Below, in pieces: positions 25,521 through 33,104 of a stretch of 33,104 nt of DNA. Under the pieces are notes generated by a model. It was not told where the DNA came from. It worked only from the letters and a program-made list of their open reading frames with translations, and made no database searches. Where the stretch lies: positions 1 through 33,104 of the forward strand of contig NZBC01000052.1 of assembly GCA_002687715.1 (NCBI GenBank), in the 5' to 3' direction. The position numbers were made by a program, and so were the translations under genes. Position 1 is the stretch's first letter, and every line of letters begins with the position of its first letter. The DNA is from Planctomycetota bacterium. Lineage in GTDB: Bacteria > Planctomycetota > GCA-002687715.

Positions 25521-25681
25521 CTACTGTCTGATCAACGCGGCCGCAGGGGTCGCGTGTATGTTCTGCTGAGCGGGCAACGGCGGCTGAGACCGAAGGCGCC
25601 GGGTAAGAGCGCTTCTGCGGTGCTGAGAATGTAACGGATGCCCCCCGGGTCGCATCAAGGGGCAACTGGAAATTCCGGTGC
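25521..25681. other. Rest of the long intergenic gap
   Basis: No CDS or known RNA gene was seen. Close to the M14 gene end, TGCCCC (25639-25644) and GGGGCA (25659-25664) can form a stem that begins 17 bases after that gene's stop in the minus direction. It may serve as a terminator without a U-tract. Confidence 0.35.
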
Positions 25682-28213
25682 TTACGACCCCTGGGACGCT
25701 CCGAGGAGCACGGCGTTGAGGAAAAGGGTCCAGACTCCCGGGGAAGTGCCGCGAAATACCGGGTCCTCGGTGAAGGCGATGATCCGCCCCCGACCGACGG
25801 TACGCTCGATCACCAGGGGAGTTCCCCGGATCGCTTGCCCCTGCGCGTCCGTGAGGATGCCGGAGAGGTTCGCTCCCGCGTCCGGCTGGACCGAGAGCAC
25901 GACCCGGGCGTCCTTCTTCGCGGGCGTCTCCCAGTACCGATCGGTTCGGACCTGCACCGTCGGATCCGCACCGAGTCCGTGGGCGAGCCAGTGGTCACGA
26001 TCGAGGCGGGGCTTCATGATCACGCCCGCGACGGATCCAATGGCATCCGTGTCCTTCTTCGGTTTCAACGGGAGGAGGCCCTGGCCGACGAGCACGTTGG
26101 TCGCGCCGCGCAGCGCGACCACGGTCCCGCCGCCCGCGAGGAACGACTCGATCGTCGCCTTCTTCAGCCGGTCGCCGTAGCGACCGTCGGGCAGGACGAG
26201 GACGTTGGCCTTCTCGAGCGCGCGGGGAAGGTCGGAGAGACCGACCCGCAGGTGTGGGAGATCGGTAATCCGCTCGAACAGCCACCACACGGCGCCCGTC
26301 GAATAGCCGGATGTCCCCTCCCCGGTCGCGACGACGACGGACGGCCTGCGCACCGGAACGATGCGGCCGGACCCGAGATCGTGGCCGTCGGACGTCCGCA
26401 GGGACCGCACGCCAGTCAGTCCCTTGGCGCCGAGGATCGCCGCGCGCTGCTTCGGGTCGCGATTGCGGTCGGCGAGCACGAGCAGGGTCCCGGACCCGTA
26501 CGTCCGCCCCTCCGCGGTGAACCCGAATGGGACGACGCGCACGCGCACGTCCGCATCGAGGAGTTGGCCGAGCAATCGGCCCGTGCCGAGACGGCGGCCG
26601 GAGGCGAGCCAAGCCGATGCACCAGTCATCGGGGCGGGCTCGGCAGCCCCCGCCGGCGCGGCGATCGTTCGCGTCCCCTCGGGCAGCATCGTCCCGCGGA
26701 AGCCCTCGACGCCGAACAGCAGTGGCAGGTTCCACGCGGTGACGTCGTAGATCTCGCTGCGGGCACCGCTGGCGATACGCTCCGCATCCGCCGAGACGAA
26801 CCCGGGCTCGGGACCGGTCTTCGGATCGAGCAACGCCAGCACGAGCGGGCGGCGTCCTTGCCGCGATGAGACGACCAGCGATCCAGCGGCCAGCGTTCGG
26901 GTCGTGGTCGACCCGCCGACGAGCGGCGTCACCTCCATCTGCGTCGCGACCGCCAGCGTGCGCGTACGAATCCCGTTGTCTTCCAACGTCTCCCGCAGGC
27001 GCGCGAGGCGGTCCGGATCATGGCGCGGGGTGAACACGAACCACGACCGGTCATCGGCCGCACCCTGTTCCCGGACCTGTCTGAAGTGGTCCGACCAGTT
27101 GTCGAGAACCGCCTCGCGCTCCGTAGCGCACGCCGTGAGCACGGCGTATCCCGACCCGGTGTGACGCGTCGTCGACTCGAGGTAGGTCAGCACGCTGCCG
27201 TCACGCCGCTCGATGTGACCGGCGCCAGCACCGGCCTGCTCGAACGTGAAGCCGGCGGCGCCGTGCAAACACGGCCATGAACCGCCGTAGCCCGGATAGT
27301 CCGCGGGGAACATGTCTCCGACCCAGTACGGCCAGGCGTTCTCGTCGAAGCGGTCTCCGATGCTCTTCCCGATGATCTTCCAGTTGTCGCGAACGGACGG
27401 CGAGATGTGGGAGTTGGTCGGCTGGCCGGGCGGCGCAGAGAAGTAGTACGTCCGGTCGCGGCCCATCTCGTGGAAGTCGCAGAACACCTGCGGATTCTCC
27501 CCGAGGAACTCGCGGGCGCGGATGCGCGACTCGACCTGCGTCTGGAGAAACCAGTCGCGGTTCATGTCGAAGAGATAGTGGTTCGTCCGTCCGCCTGGCC
27601 ACGGCTCGTCATGGTCCCACGCAGCGCCGTCGGTGACGTGGCGCGAACTGCGGCGATCGCGCACGCCCTGCACGAATCGCTCGCGACCGTCCGGGTTGGA
27701 GACGAGGTCGATCGACAAGACGACGTGGTCGAGAATGCGCGTGACCTCGGCGTCCTGCGAGGACGCGAGGTGGTAGAGGAGCGCAAGCCCGGCATCGACC
27801 CCCGATGCTTCGTTGCCGTGGATGCTCATGCAGAACCACACGCTGACCGCGTGGTCCTTCGGCAGTGCAGCGATCTCGCCGTCGATGACGCGTCGGCGAT
27901 CGCGACGCGCGCGAGCCTGGGCGGGATCGGCCCGGTGCCGAGCAGCGGAGGTGATGACGACCTTCGCCATGGGCAGGCCAGTCCACGTCTCGCCCATCGG
28001 CGCGTACACGACGCGATCACTCGCAACCGCGACGGCCCGCGCGTAGCGCAAGGCCGCCTCCGTCGACACCGCGCGGTCTCCGAGCGCATGCCCGAGGATG
28101 GATTTCGGGGTCGGCACGTCGGCATCGCGACGTTTCGCGGCCAGCGGGAACGTCGGCTCCTGCGCAGGCACGAGGACGACGAGCAGCAACAGACTCAACG
28201 CGCGAATCGCCAT
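25682..28213 (-). CDS. Secreted M14-family zinc carboxypeptidase, multidomain
   Basis: This 843-residue exported protein has a signal peptide ending at VPAQ (residues 1-18). The catalytic M14 domain (about 70-370) has zinc ligands H132 and E135 (HGNEASG), NPDGRERF (173-180), a DMNRDW motif (217-222), third ligand H248 (DFHEMG) and probable catalytic E325 (GFTFEQA). The C-terminal half includes a glutamine-amidotransferase-like Rossmann segment (LVLPDGRYGDRLKKATIESF, then GGGTVVALRG), as in large M14 proteins of Planctomycetota and Bacteroidota. It probably trims peptides in the periplasm or outside. GGAGA 9 bases before the ATG at 28213 decides the start; the frame is open to 28330, but the extra residues would bury the signal peptide. 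It is divergent from the repeat protein gene. Confidence 0.9.
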   Translation of the reverse strand: MAIRALSLLLLVVLVPAQEPTFPLAAKRRDADVPTPKSILGHALGDRAVSTEAALRYARAVAVASDRVVYAPMGETWTGLPMAKVVITSAARHRADPAQARARRDRRRVIDGEIAALPKDHAVSVWFCMSIHGNEASGVDAGLALLYHLASSQDAEVTRILDHVVLSIDLVSNPDGRERFVQGVRDRRSSRHVTDGAAWDHDEPWPGGRTNHYLFDMNRDWFLQTQVESRIRAREFLGENPQVFCDFHEMGRDRTYYFSAPPGQPTNSHISPSVRDNWKIIGKSIGDRFDENAWPYWVGDMFPADYPGYGGSWPCLHGAAGFTFEQAGAGAGHIERRDGSVLTYLESTTRHTGSGYAVLTACATEREAVLDNWSDHFRQVREQGAADDRSWFVFTPRHDPDRLARLRETLEDNGIRTRTLAVATQMEVTPLVGGSTTTRTLAAGSLVVSSRQGRRPLVLALLDPKTGPEPGFVSADAERIASGARSEIYDVTAWNLPLLFGVEGFRGTMLPEGTRTIAAPAGAAEPAPMTGASAWLASGRRLGTGRLLGQLLDADVRVRVVPFGFTAEGRTYGSGTLLVLADRNRDPKQRAAILGAKGLTGVRSLRTSDGHDLGSGRIVPVRRPSVVVATGEGTSGYSTGAVWWLFERITDLPHLRVGLSDLPRALEKANVLVLPDGRYGDRLKKATIESFLAGGGTVVALRGATNVLVGQGLLPLKPKKDTDAIGSVAGVIMKPRLDRDHWLAHGLGADPTVQVRTDRYWETPAKKDARVVLSVQPDAGANLSGILTDAQGQAIRGTPLVIERTVGRGRIIAFTEDPVFRGTSPGVWTLFLNAVLLGASQGS

Positions 28214-28430
28214 GTTTCCCATTCTCCTGACCGGGGCGCCCTCTTTAACAGAAGTGTCCGGGCCGGAGACAGGATCCGCGCTCCGGTGTCCGGGTGAGAG
28301 GTCAGTCCCGACTGGGTCGCCACCCAACATAACCTGTTGACATCATGCATCTTGAGTGCGTCTCGGCCGCCACGGCATGGGTCTTGCGAAAGGAAGGGCA
28401 TCCAGATCGATGGTGATTCTGATGCTCTTC

Positions 28431-28438
28431 AAGGAGGT
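28431..28438 (+). promoter_or_regulatory. Strong Shine-Dalgarno sequence of the repeat protein gene
   Basis: AAGGAGGT lies 6 bases before the ATG at 28445. It is close to the full anti-Shine-Dalgarno complement and the strongest such site in the window. It decides the start in a frame that is open further upstream. Confidence 0.8.
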
Positions 28439-28444
28439 GGTCCC

Positions 28445-29389
28445 ATGCTCGAAACTATCCTTAGCCTGGTCCTGACGTGTACGTCGCCGACCCACCAGGT
28501 GCCGGCCACCCCGCCCCCACCCTGTCACGAGGGTTGCGCGGTGAGACCGGTCACCCGGCCGGCCTGGATCCCGCCTCGCTTCGAGACGGTCCAGGAGACG
28601 GTATTCATCCCCGCGCAGTACACCTGCCGTGAAGTCGAGGAGTTCATCCCCGCACGCTTCGAGTGTGTTCGAGAGCGCGTGTGGATTCCCGCGCGCTACC
28701 AGTGCATCCAGAAGCGGCACTTCATCGCCGCTCGCTACCGGACCGTCCCCCAGAAGGTGTGGGTACCGGCGCGGTACAAGACCGTGAGTCGCCGGGTGTT
28801 GATTCCCGCGCGCTACAAGATGGTCAAGGTGAAGAAGTGGATTCCGGCGCGCTACACGATCAAGCGGAAGCGGGTGGCCATTCCGCCCGAGTACATCATG
28901 GTGAAGATCCCGGTGAAGACCCGACCGGGTCAGCCGCGGAAGTTCCGGAGGGTGCGCCGGGTGAAGCCTGGAACCGCGGGCCGGTTCAAGTGGGTGACCA
29001 CCAAGGTCAAGGTTCCTGGCACCGGATGCTCTCGCACGATCGTCAAGCGTCAGCTCGTTCCCGGGACCAATTGCCGCAAGACGGTGAAACGTCGGGTGTT
29101 GGTCCCCGGCACCAACTGCCACGTGACCCGCCGCGTGCGCAAGCTGATCCCCGGCACGAACTGCTGGGTGACGAAGCCTGTGCGCGTGCTCGTCCCCGGC
29201 ACCAAGTGCCACAAGTTCGTCGAGCGGGAGGTCCTCGTGCCCGGTACGGGGATCACGGTGAGGCGCGAAGTCAAGGAGCTCGTACCCGGCACCGGCTGCG
29301 AGCAGGTCGTGCCCCGTCGGGTGCTGGTGCCCGGCACCGGGATCTTCGCGAACCAGACGACGTTCGAGGCCGTCTGCTGCCACGAGTAA
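28445..29389 (+). CDS. Two-module tandem-repeat protein, probably exported
   Basis: This 314-residue protein is built almost wholly of short exact-period repeats; no known family was recognised. Residues 40-156 are nine units of exactly 13 residues with consensus (V/x)WIPARYxxVxRR. Residues 157-189 are a basic spacer. From 190 come seven units of exactly 15 residues plus a partial eighth, consensus VPGTNCxxxVxRRVL, with Cys at position 6 in six of the eight. Alternating hydrophobic and basic residues suggest stacked beta-strands (inference). The protein is highly cationic. A hydrophobic N-terminus (about 4-12) and a Pro/Cys-rich segment (PATPPPPCHEGC) suggest export, but there is no standard signal cleavage site or lipobox. 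It ends in CCHE. A strong terminator-like hairpin follows, so it is probably monocistronic. Confidence 0.85.
   Translation: MLETILSLVLTCTSPTHQVPATPPPPCHEGCAVRPVTRPAWIPPRFETVQETVFIPAQYTCREVEEFIPARFECVRERVWIPARYQCIQKRHFIAARYRTVPQKVWVPARYKTVSRRVLIPARYKMVKVKKWIPARYTIKRKRVAIPPEYIMVKIPVKTRPGQPRKFRRVRRVKPGTAGRFKWVTTKVKVPGTGCSRTIVKRQLVPGTNCRKTVKRRVLVPGTNCHVTRRVRKLIPGTNCWVTKPVRVLVPGTKCHKFVEREVLVPGTGITVRREVKELVPGTGCEQVVPRRVLVPGTGIFANQTTFEAVCCHE
28562..28912 (+). repeat. Coding repeat: nine 39-bp units (IPARY module)
   Basis: The nine 13-residue units begin AWIPPRF, VFIPAQY, EFIPARF, VWIPARY, HFIAARY, VWVPARY, VLIPARY, KWIPARY and VAIPPEY. The period never slips, while DNA identity between units is moderate. 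The array is therefore old and kept by selection on the protein, not a recent slippage product. Confidence 0.9.
29012..29347 (+). repeat. Coding repeat: 45-bp units (VPGTxC module)
   Basis: Seven complete 15-residue units, each opening VPGT or IPGT, are followed by a shortened eighth. Codons for the PGT core are conserved (CCCGGCACC or close), and the remainder differs between units. Confidence 0.9.
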
Positions 29390-29411
29390 TCCCCCGGGAG
29401 CTCCGGCCGTA

Positions 29412-29445
29412 GAACGCGCGCACGCCCTTCGGGTGGCGCGCGTTC
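29412..29445. terminator. Terminator-like hairpin between convergent genes
   Basis: GAACGCGCGC (29412-29421) and GCGCGCGTTC (29436-29445) form a 10-bp stem; the inner part contains CCCTTCGGG, giving a UUCG-type cap. It lies between the convergent stops at 29389 and 29458 and can serve both strands. The downstream run is TTGCGTTG, not a clean U-tract. Confidence 0.6.
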
Positions 29446-29457
29446 TTGCGTTGACGG

Positions 29458-30708
29458 CTACTCGCGCGCGGCGTCCCCGAACACGGTTCGGCGCAGCTTG
29501 CCGAACGCCCCCGCCTGACCCTGCAATCCGCCGTGGGAGAAGAGCACCACGCCGTTCGCGCCTACCCGCCTGACGAAACGGACGCGGGAGACGGTCTCGT
29601 CGATGGGGAGCCGCCACGAGCCGATGCCCATCCAGACGCGTCCCCGTCCGCGCGCGGCGATGGCGGCGCGGGTCCGCTGCTCGAAGGTCGAGCGCTCCGC
29701 CGACGTCGCGTAGTTCATCGGACACGCGACGTCGATCCACCCGCTGCGCAGCCACTCGGTCCACTCCTGGAACCGGCGATCCCGCGCGTCGGTGACGTCT
29801 GGAAAGACCGCGGCGCTGATCACGATCGACGACCGGATGCCTCGGGTCGCAGTCGCGATCCCCTCGACCATGCGCGAGACCACCCGGCGGCGGAACGACG
29901 CCCACCGAACGGGATAGCGGCGCGTGTACACCAGCGGGTTCTTCAGCACGCGGCCGGCCATGTCGCGACGGTCGCCCGCGGAGATCTCGCGATCGATCTC
30001 GACGCGAAACGCGTCCAACCCGGCACGGGAGTAGCCCCACTTCGGACCGGGATACCGGATGTAGTCCAGGTGGATGCCGTCGACGTCGTAGCGCCGGACC
30101 ACGTCCGCGCAGACGTCCGCGAGGTGGCGGCGGTACTCGGAGTTGGCCGGGTCGCCATAGACGCCTTCGACAGACGACTTGTGCTGCTTCACGTACGACT
30201 CGAGCCGCGACCGGAAGCCGTCGTGCCCGGGCGGCAGTCGCAGCAGCTCGCGTGCGAGAGGCTCCGGTGCCATCAGCCACTCGGGGTGGCGGTGGACGAG
30301 GTGAAGTGGATGAGGATTCGGTTGCTCCGGGCTCCACACCAGGTTCGCGTTCACCCATGCGTGCACCGTGATGCCGCGCGCGTGCGCGAGGTCGACGATC
30401 AGGCGGAGCGGGTCGTAGTCCTTCCCCTGGAGCGAGGGCGGCGGCGGCTCGAGCCCGCCCTGGAAGTACGCGTCGCCGCGCCCGCGCACCTGGACCAGCA
30501 ACGTGTTGAGCCCGGCGGCGACCGCCTCGTCCACGACCCGCCGCACGCTTCGCTCCCGGGTCAGGCTCGAGCGCACGACCCATGACGCCCGCGCGTCCGG
30601 CGGCAAGGGCGCCGGCGCTTCGGGGCCCGGCGGCGGCGCGGATCCGCAAGCCGCGAGGAGCACGAGCGAGACGGTTGCGATGGAACCCGGACCGACGCAG
30701 CGCAGCAT
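29458..30708 (-). CDS. Lipoprotein, glycosyl hydrolase-like family 10 (GHL10)
   Basis: This 416-residue lipoprotein has lipobox LAAC with the lipidated Cys at 21 (SLVLLAACGS) and a Pro-rich tether. The remainder is a TIM-barrel-like domain of the GHL10/DUF187 type: N-terminal LNTLLVQVRGRGDAYF (67-82), then GITVHAWVNANLVW (112-125) and the strand DGIHLDYIRYP (210-220), the site of the family's proposed catalytic Asp. Members are thought to cleave glycans at the cell surface. GGGAGGG about 8 bases upstream and the signal peptide fix the start at 30708; the frame is open much further upstream without coding character. It is divergent from the Bax-inhibitor gene. Confidence 0.88.
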   Translation of the reverse strand: MLRCVGPGSIATVSLVLLAACGSAPPPGPEAPAPLPPDARASWVVRSSLTRERSVRRVVDEAVAAGLNTLLVQVRGRGDAYFQGGLEPPPPSLQGKDYDPLRLIVDLAHARGITVHAWVNANLVWSPEQPNPHPLHLVHRHPEWLMAPEPLARELLRLPPGHDGFRSRLESYVKQHKSSVEGVYGDPANSEYRRHLADVCADVVRRYDVDGIHLDYIRYPGPKWGYSRAGLDAFRVEIDREISAGDRRDMAGRVLKNPLVYTRRYPVRWASFRRRVVSRMVEGIATATRGIRSSIVISAAVFPDVTDARDRRFQEWTEWLRSGWIDVACPMNYATSAERSTFEQRTRAAIAARGRGRVWMGIGSWRLPIDETVSRVRFVRRVGANGVVLFSHGGLQGQAGAFGKLRRTVFGDAARE

Positions 30709-30793
30709 GGCGCGACCCTCCCTGGAGTGACGGTCGCCACCGTGGCCGGTGCGGGCGGCCCGGTCAAGCGTCCGACAGATGACGGACGAAGGT

Positions 30794-30822
30794 TTGACCG
30801 ACCCCCGGCAACGCCATAGAGT
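30794..30822 (+). promoter_or_regulatory. Sigma70-type promoter for the Bax-inhibitor-like gene
   Basis: TTGACC (30794-30799) and TAGAGT (30817-30822) are separated by exactly 17 bases. Transcription would start near 30829, leaving a leader of about 40 bases with GGGAGGA before the ATG at 30869. This is the best sigma70-like match in the intergenic gaps. Confidence 0.5.
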
Positions 30823-30868
30823 GGGAGTCCGTAAAGGACTTACGCGAGGGAACGGGAGGATCGAACCG

Positions 30869-31597
30869 ATGCAGAACACTGCGACCCAGGCGGCCTGGCT
30901 CCAGGGAGCCATCACCGTCGAGCAGGAAGGCGCCGAAGCCCGGCGCGAGTTCATCCAGAAGGTCTATGCCCACCTGCTGGTGGGGCTGATGGTCTTTTCG
31001 GGTGTCACGTGGGCGATGATGAAATCGCCTCTCGTCTGGAGCGGTGACGAGCCCGGCTTTCTCTGCACCATGCCCGGGTGGATCACCTGCTTCGTCGGCA
31101 TGGTGGGGCTTCAGCTCATGTATGGCCGCCTGTTCTCGTCGGCCAGCCTGAAGGTCCACTACATCGCGTTCGGGCTGACGATCGCCCTCCAAGGCGCGTT
31201 CTGTGCCCCGCTGTTCTGGTTCGCCCAGCACATCAGCGACACCATCCTCCGCGATGCGTTCTTCATCACCACCGCCGGCTTCGGTGGTCTCACTGCCATC
31301 CCGTTCCTGACCAAGAAGGACTTCTCCTTCATGGGCGGCATGTTATACACCGCCACCTTCATCCTGATGGCCGTTGGCATCATGAGCATCTTCTTCGGCC
31401 CGTTCAACATGGGACTGTTCTGGTCCGGCGCCGTCGTCCTCTTGTTCAGCGGCTGGGTGCTCTACCACACCAGCCAGATCCAACGGCATCTCCCGCTGAC
31501 TGCGTACGTCTTCGGCGCAACGATGCTCTTCATCGACTTCGTCGTCCTGCTACGGCAGGTCGTCATCATCCTCATCTCTCTCGCAAGCAACGACTGA
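30869..31597 (+). CDS. Bax-inhibitor-1 (YccA/YbhL) family membrane protein
   Basis: This 242-residue protein has about seven membrane helices, starting with FIQKVYAHLLVGLMVFSGV after a cytoplasmic N-terminus of about 30 residues. The family pattern ends in TAYVFGATMLFIDFVVLLRQV with the conserved internal Asp. In E. coli, YccA interacts with the FtsH protease, and other members are pH-sensitive calcium leak channels; the role here is not known. GGGAGGA 8-9 bases before the ATG fixes the start, and the frame upstream to 30749 includes the promoter region. A hairpin at 31618-31638 follows. Confidence 0.88.
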   Translation: MQNTATQAAWLQGAITVEQEGAEARREFIQKVYAHLLVGLMVFSGVTWAMMKSPLVWSGDEPGFLCTMPGWITCFVGMVGLQLMYGRLFSSASLKVHYIAFGLTIALQGAFCAPLFWFAQHISDTILRDAFFITTAGFGGLTAIPFLTKKDFSFMGGMLYTATFILMAVGIMSIFFGPFNMGLFWSGAVVLLFSGWVLYHTSQIQRHLPLTAYVFGATMLFIDFVVLLRQVVIILISLASND

Positions 31598-31617
31598 TCC
31601 ACCAGCCCTGAACCCAA

Positions 31618-31638
31618 GCGGGCGGCGCAGCCGTCCGC
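31618..31638 (+). terminator. Hairpin after the Bax-inhibitor-like gene
   Basis: GCGGGCGGC (31618-31626) and GCCGTCCGC (31630-31638) form a 9-bp stem with one G-U pair and a 3-base loop, 20 bases after the stop. There is no U-tract, so it is terminator-like only. Confidence 0.45.
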
Positions 31639-31698
31639 TCCCGCGACGGCCCTGTCACCCAACACACCCTCCCCGATCCCCGCACAGGAGCCCGTTCG

Positions 31699-32961
31699 AT
31701 GACCCGCTGCCTTCTCCTCCTCCTGGCGCTCAGCACGTGCCTCACGGCCCAGCAGAACGGCCAGGTTCCGGAGCTCCGCCCCTCCGACGACGGCGAGAAG
31801 CTCATCACCGCCAAGGACCTGCTCGGCCACATCACGTTCCTCGCCTCTGACGAGATGAAGGGTCGTAACGCCGGCTCTCCGGAGGCCAAGAAGGCTGCCG
31901 CATACATCGTCAAGCGGATGGAGGAGCTCGGCATCAAGCCAGCCGGGCAGGACAAAGGCTACCTTCACGGCTTCTCCGCCCTTGGCCGCGTGTGCCGCAA
32001 CGTCTGCGGCATCCTGCCCGGCACGGACTCGCGGCTGAAGAAGGAGTACCTCGTCCTCGGCGCCCACTACGACCATGTCGGCCTCGGCATGCGCGGCAGC
32101 CGCACGCCGCGCCGCGCGGGCGAGATCCACAACGGAGCGGACGACAACGCATCCGGCACGAGCTCGCTCCTCGAGCTGATGGAGGCGTTCGCCAAGAAGA
32201 GGACCAAACGCAGCATCCTCTTCCTGTTCTTCTCGGCCGAGGAAAAGGGCCTGTTGGGATCGAAGGCCTGGTGCAAGCGCCCCACGCGCCGGCTGGGCCG
32301 GATCGCCGCCATGTTGAACATGGACATGGTCGGCCGCAGCAGCAAGGACTACCTCTTCGTCGGCGGCGTCAACACGGGGTCCGGCTTCGAGCAGCTCGTC
32401 CGCAAGGAGAACGAGCCGTTCAAGTTCAACCTGGAGCTCCACGGCGGAGGACGCGCGCCGTCGGACAACGCGTCGTTCTACAACGAGGGCATCCCCGTGT
32501 TGTTCTTCTTCACCGCGGAGCACAACGAGTACCACACACCGGACGACGACACCCCGCTCATCAACACGTCCGGGCACGAGCTGATCACGCGCCTCGCCTA
32601 CCGCACCGCCAAGCACCTCGGCAACGCGAAGAAGCGACCTCGCTTCCACAAGGACGACCGCAACGCGATGCCGCTCGCGAGCCAGCGTGGCGTCGACTAC
32701 GTCCGCAGACTCCTCGGCGTCCGCCTTGGTGCCTACGACGATGAGACCAAGGGCATGGCCCTGACGTCGGTCGATCGGGGCGGCCTCGCCGGCAAGGCAA
32801 GGCTCAAGGAAGGCGACATCATCCTCACCCTTGACGGCTACAAGGCTGAATCAAAGGAGGCGGTCCAGTCGGTCCTCGCCGTGAAGCAGAAGGGCGACAA
32901 GATCAAGCTGCGCTTCCTCCGCGGCGAACGGAAGCTCAAGACGACCTTGACCGTCCGGTAG
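31699..32961 (+). CDS. Secreted M28-family aminopeptidase with C-terminal PDZ domain
   Basis: This 420-residue exported protein has a signal peptide (1-17, ending LTAQ). The M28 domain (about 38-300) has all five zinc ligands of the two-metal site: H123 (GAHYDHVG), D148 (GADDNASG), E182 with catalytic E181 (SAEEKGLLGS), D209 (NMDMVGR) and H279 (EYHTPDD). The C-terminus (about 325-420) is a PDZ domain (VDRGGLAGKARLKEGDIILTLDG). It should release N-terminal amino acids from peptides in the periplasm or outside. CAGGAG about 10 bases upstream supports the ATG. Palindrome copy 4 starts 10 bases after the stop. Confidence 0.93.
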   Translation: MTRCLLLLLALSTCLTAQQNGQVPELRPSDDGEKLITAKDLLGHITFLASDEMKGRNAGSPEAKKAAAYIVKRMEELGIKPAGQDKGYLHGFSALGRVCRNVCGILPGTDSRLKKEYLVLGAHYDHVGLGMRGSRTPRRAGEIHNGADDNASGTSSLLELMEAFAKKRTKRSILFLFFSAEEKGLLGSKAWCKRPTRRLGRIAAMLNMDMVGRSSKDYLFVGGVNTGSGFEQLVRKENEPFKFNLELHGGGRAPSDNASFYNEGIPVLFFFTAEHNEYHTPDDDTPLINTSGHELITRLAYRTAKHLGNAKKRPRFHKDDRNAMPLASQRGVDYVRRLLGVRLGAYDDETKGMALTSVDRGGLAGKARLKEGDIILTLDGYKAESKEAVQSVLAVKQKGDKIKLRFLRGERKLKTTLTVR

Positions 32962-32971
32962 CTTCCCCCCG

Positions 32972-33036
32972 GGGAGCGCGGACCTCCAGGTCCGCTCTGA
33001 CTGCGAAGCCGGCCCCGGAGCGGACCTGGACTTCCC
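32972..33036 (-). repeat. Dispersed palindromic element, copy 4 (inverted)
   Basis: The first arm (32972-32997) is a perfect match to the family, with core GCGGACCTCCAGGTCCGC. The loop reads GCGAAGCCGG, the reverse complement of the GGCTTCGC loop in the other copies, so this copy is inverted. Its other arm (33018-33036) is truncated. It begins 10 bases after the M28 stop codon. The remaining bases to 33104 show no gene. Confidence 0.75.
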
Positions 33037-33104
33037 ACCGGTTCACAAGGCCAGAGTGAGAATCTCAAGGTGGGTACTCGATCGCGGGATGTTCAGCGAA
33101 TCGG

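Noticed and set aside
25094..25531. Overlapping plus-strand frames through the tandem repeat
   Set aside because: The repeat period is 55 bp, so units fall in different frames. The translations are Arg/Ser/Asp runs without start signals.
25600..25625. TPP-riboswitch-like GGCTGAGA motif near 25581 in the long gap
   Set aside because: The second conserved half (around CCUGAUC) and the helices are absent.
28337..28342. TTGACA hexamer upstream of the repeat protein gene as a -35 box
   Set aside because: No acceptable -10 hexamer is found at a spacing of 15-19 bases.
28343..30649. Minus-strand open frame of 768 codons across the repeat protein and the lipoprotein gene
   Set aside because: It runs antisense to a clear repeat protein with a strong ribosome-binding site and out of frame through the GHL10 lipoprotein gene. 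Its composition is Arg/Ala/His-rich without domains, as expected for a GC-rich shadow.

Overview
The window is a very GC-rich stretch of a Gram-negative bacterial chromosome. Almost every base is coding, operons are tight, and many junctions are stop/start overlaps (ATGA, GTGA or TGATG). No rRNA or tRNA gene, CRISPR array, transposase or phage gene was recognised. An LPS-core heptose operon with lpxK shows that the cell has an outer membrane with lipid A. Two Hanks-type Ser/Thr kinases, FHA proteins, an FHA-GAF-sigma54 activator, many secreted proteins whose signal peptides end in ...AQ, and a GHL10-like lipoprotein fit Planctomycetota best. Myxococcota remain possible. This assignment is inference, because there is no phylogenetic marker in the window.

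Layout. 1-42 is the tail of a + strand gene. 307-7092 (minus) is a signalling block: FHA-GAF-sigma54 activator, a secreted gluzincin-like protein that has lost its catalytic Glu, a 1094-residue transmembrane Ser/Thr kinase, and a small FHA protein translationally coupled to that kinase. 7309-10956 (minus) is waaF, rfaE2, rfaE1 and lpxK: heptose activation, heptose transfer and lipid A phosphorylation in one operon. 11126-11866 (minus) is a secreted protein of unknown function. 11961-15553 (+) encodes the two halves of an asymmetric ABC exporter. It is followed by an M50 site-2-type protease (minus), a tiny membrane protein overlapping a UMF1-type MFS transporter (+), a lone receiver-domain protein (minus), a small Cys-containing protein (+) and a PilZ protein (+).

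19594-23160 (minus) is an unusual three-gene operon: a polytopic membrane domain fused to a SAM methyltransferase, a radical SAM/SPASM enzyme, and a Pro-rich tail-anchored protein. 23431-24048 (minus) is a single-pass membrane protein, divergent from a second Ser/Thr kinase at 24093-25100 (+). 25101-25681 is the longest non-coding stretch. It holds a palindromic element, a 55-bp tandem repeat and a strongly structured segment. 25682-28213 (minus) is a large secreted M14 carboxypeptidase. 28445-29389 (+) encodes a striking protein built of nine 13-residue repeats followed by about eight 15-residue repeats. The remainder is a GHL10-like lipoprotein (minus), a Bax-inhibitor-1 family membrane protein (+) and an M28 aminopeptidase with a PDZ domain (+).

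A dispersed element of about 79 bp with 26-bp inverted arms occurs four times (245, 11003, 25115, 32972), each time in an intergenic gap and in three cases right after a stop codon. The best candidates for undescribed biology are the two-module repeat protein, the membrane-methyltransferase/radical SAM operon, the HVVGH pseudo-peptidase beside the kinase, and the dispersed palindrome.
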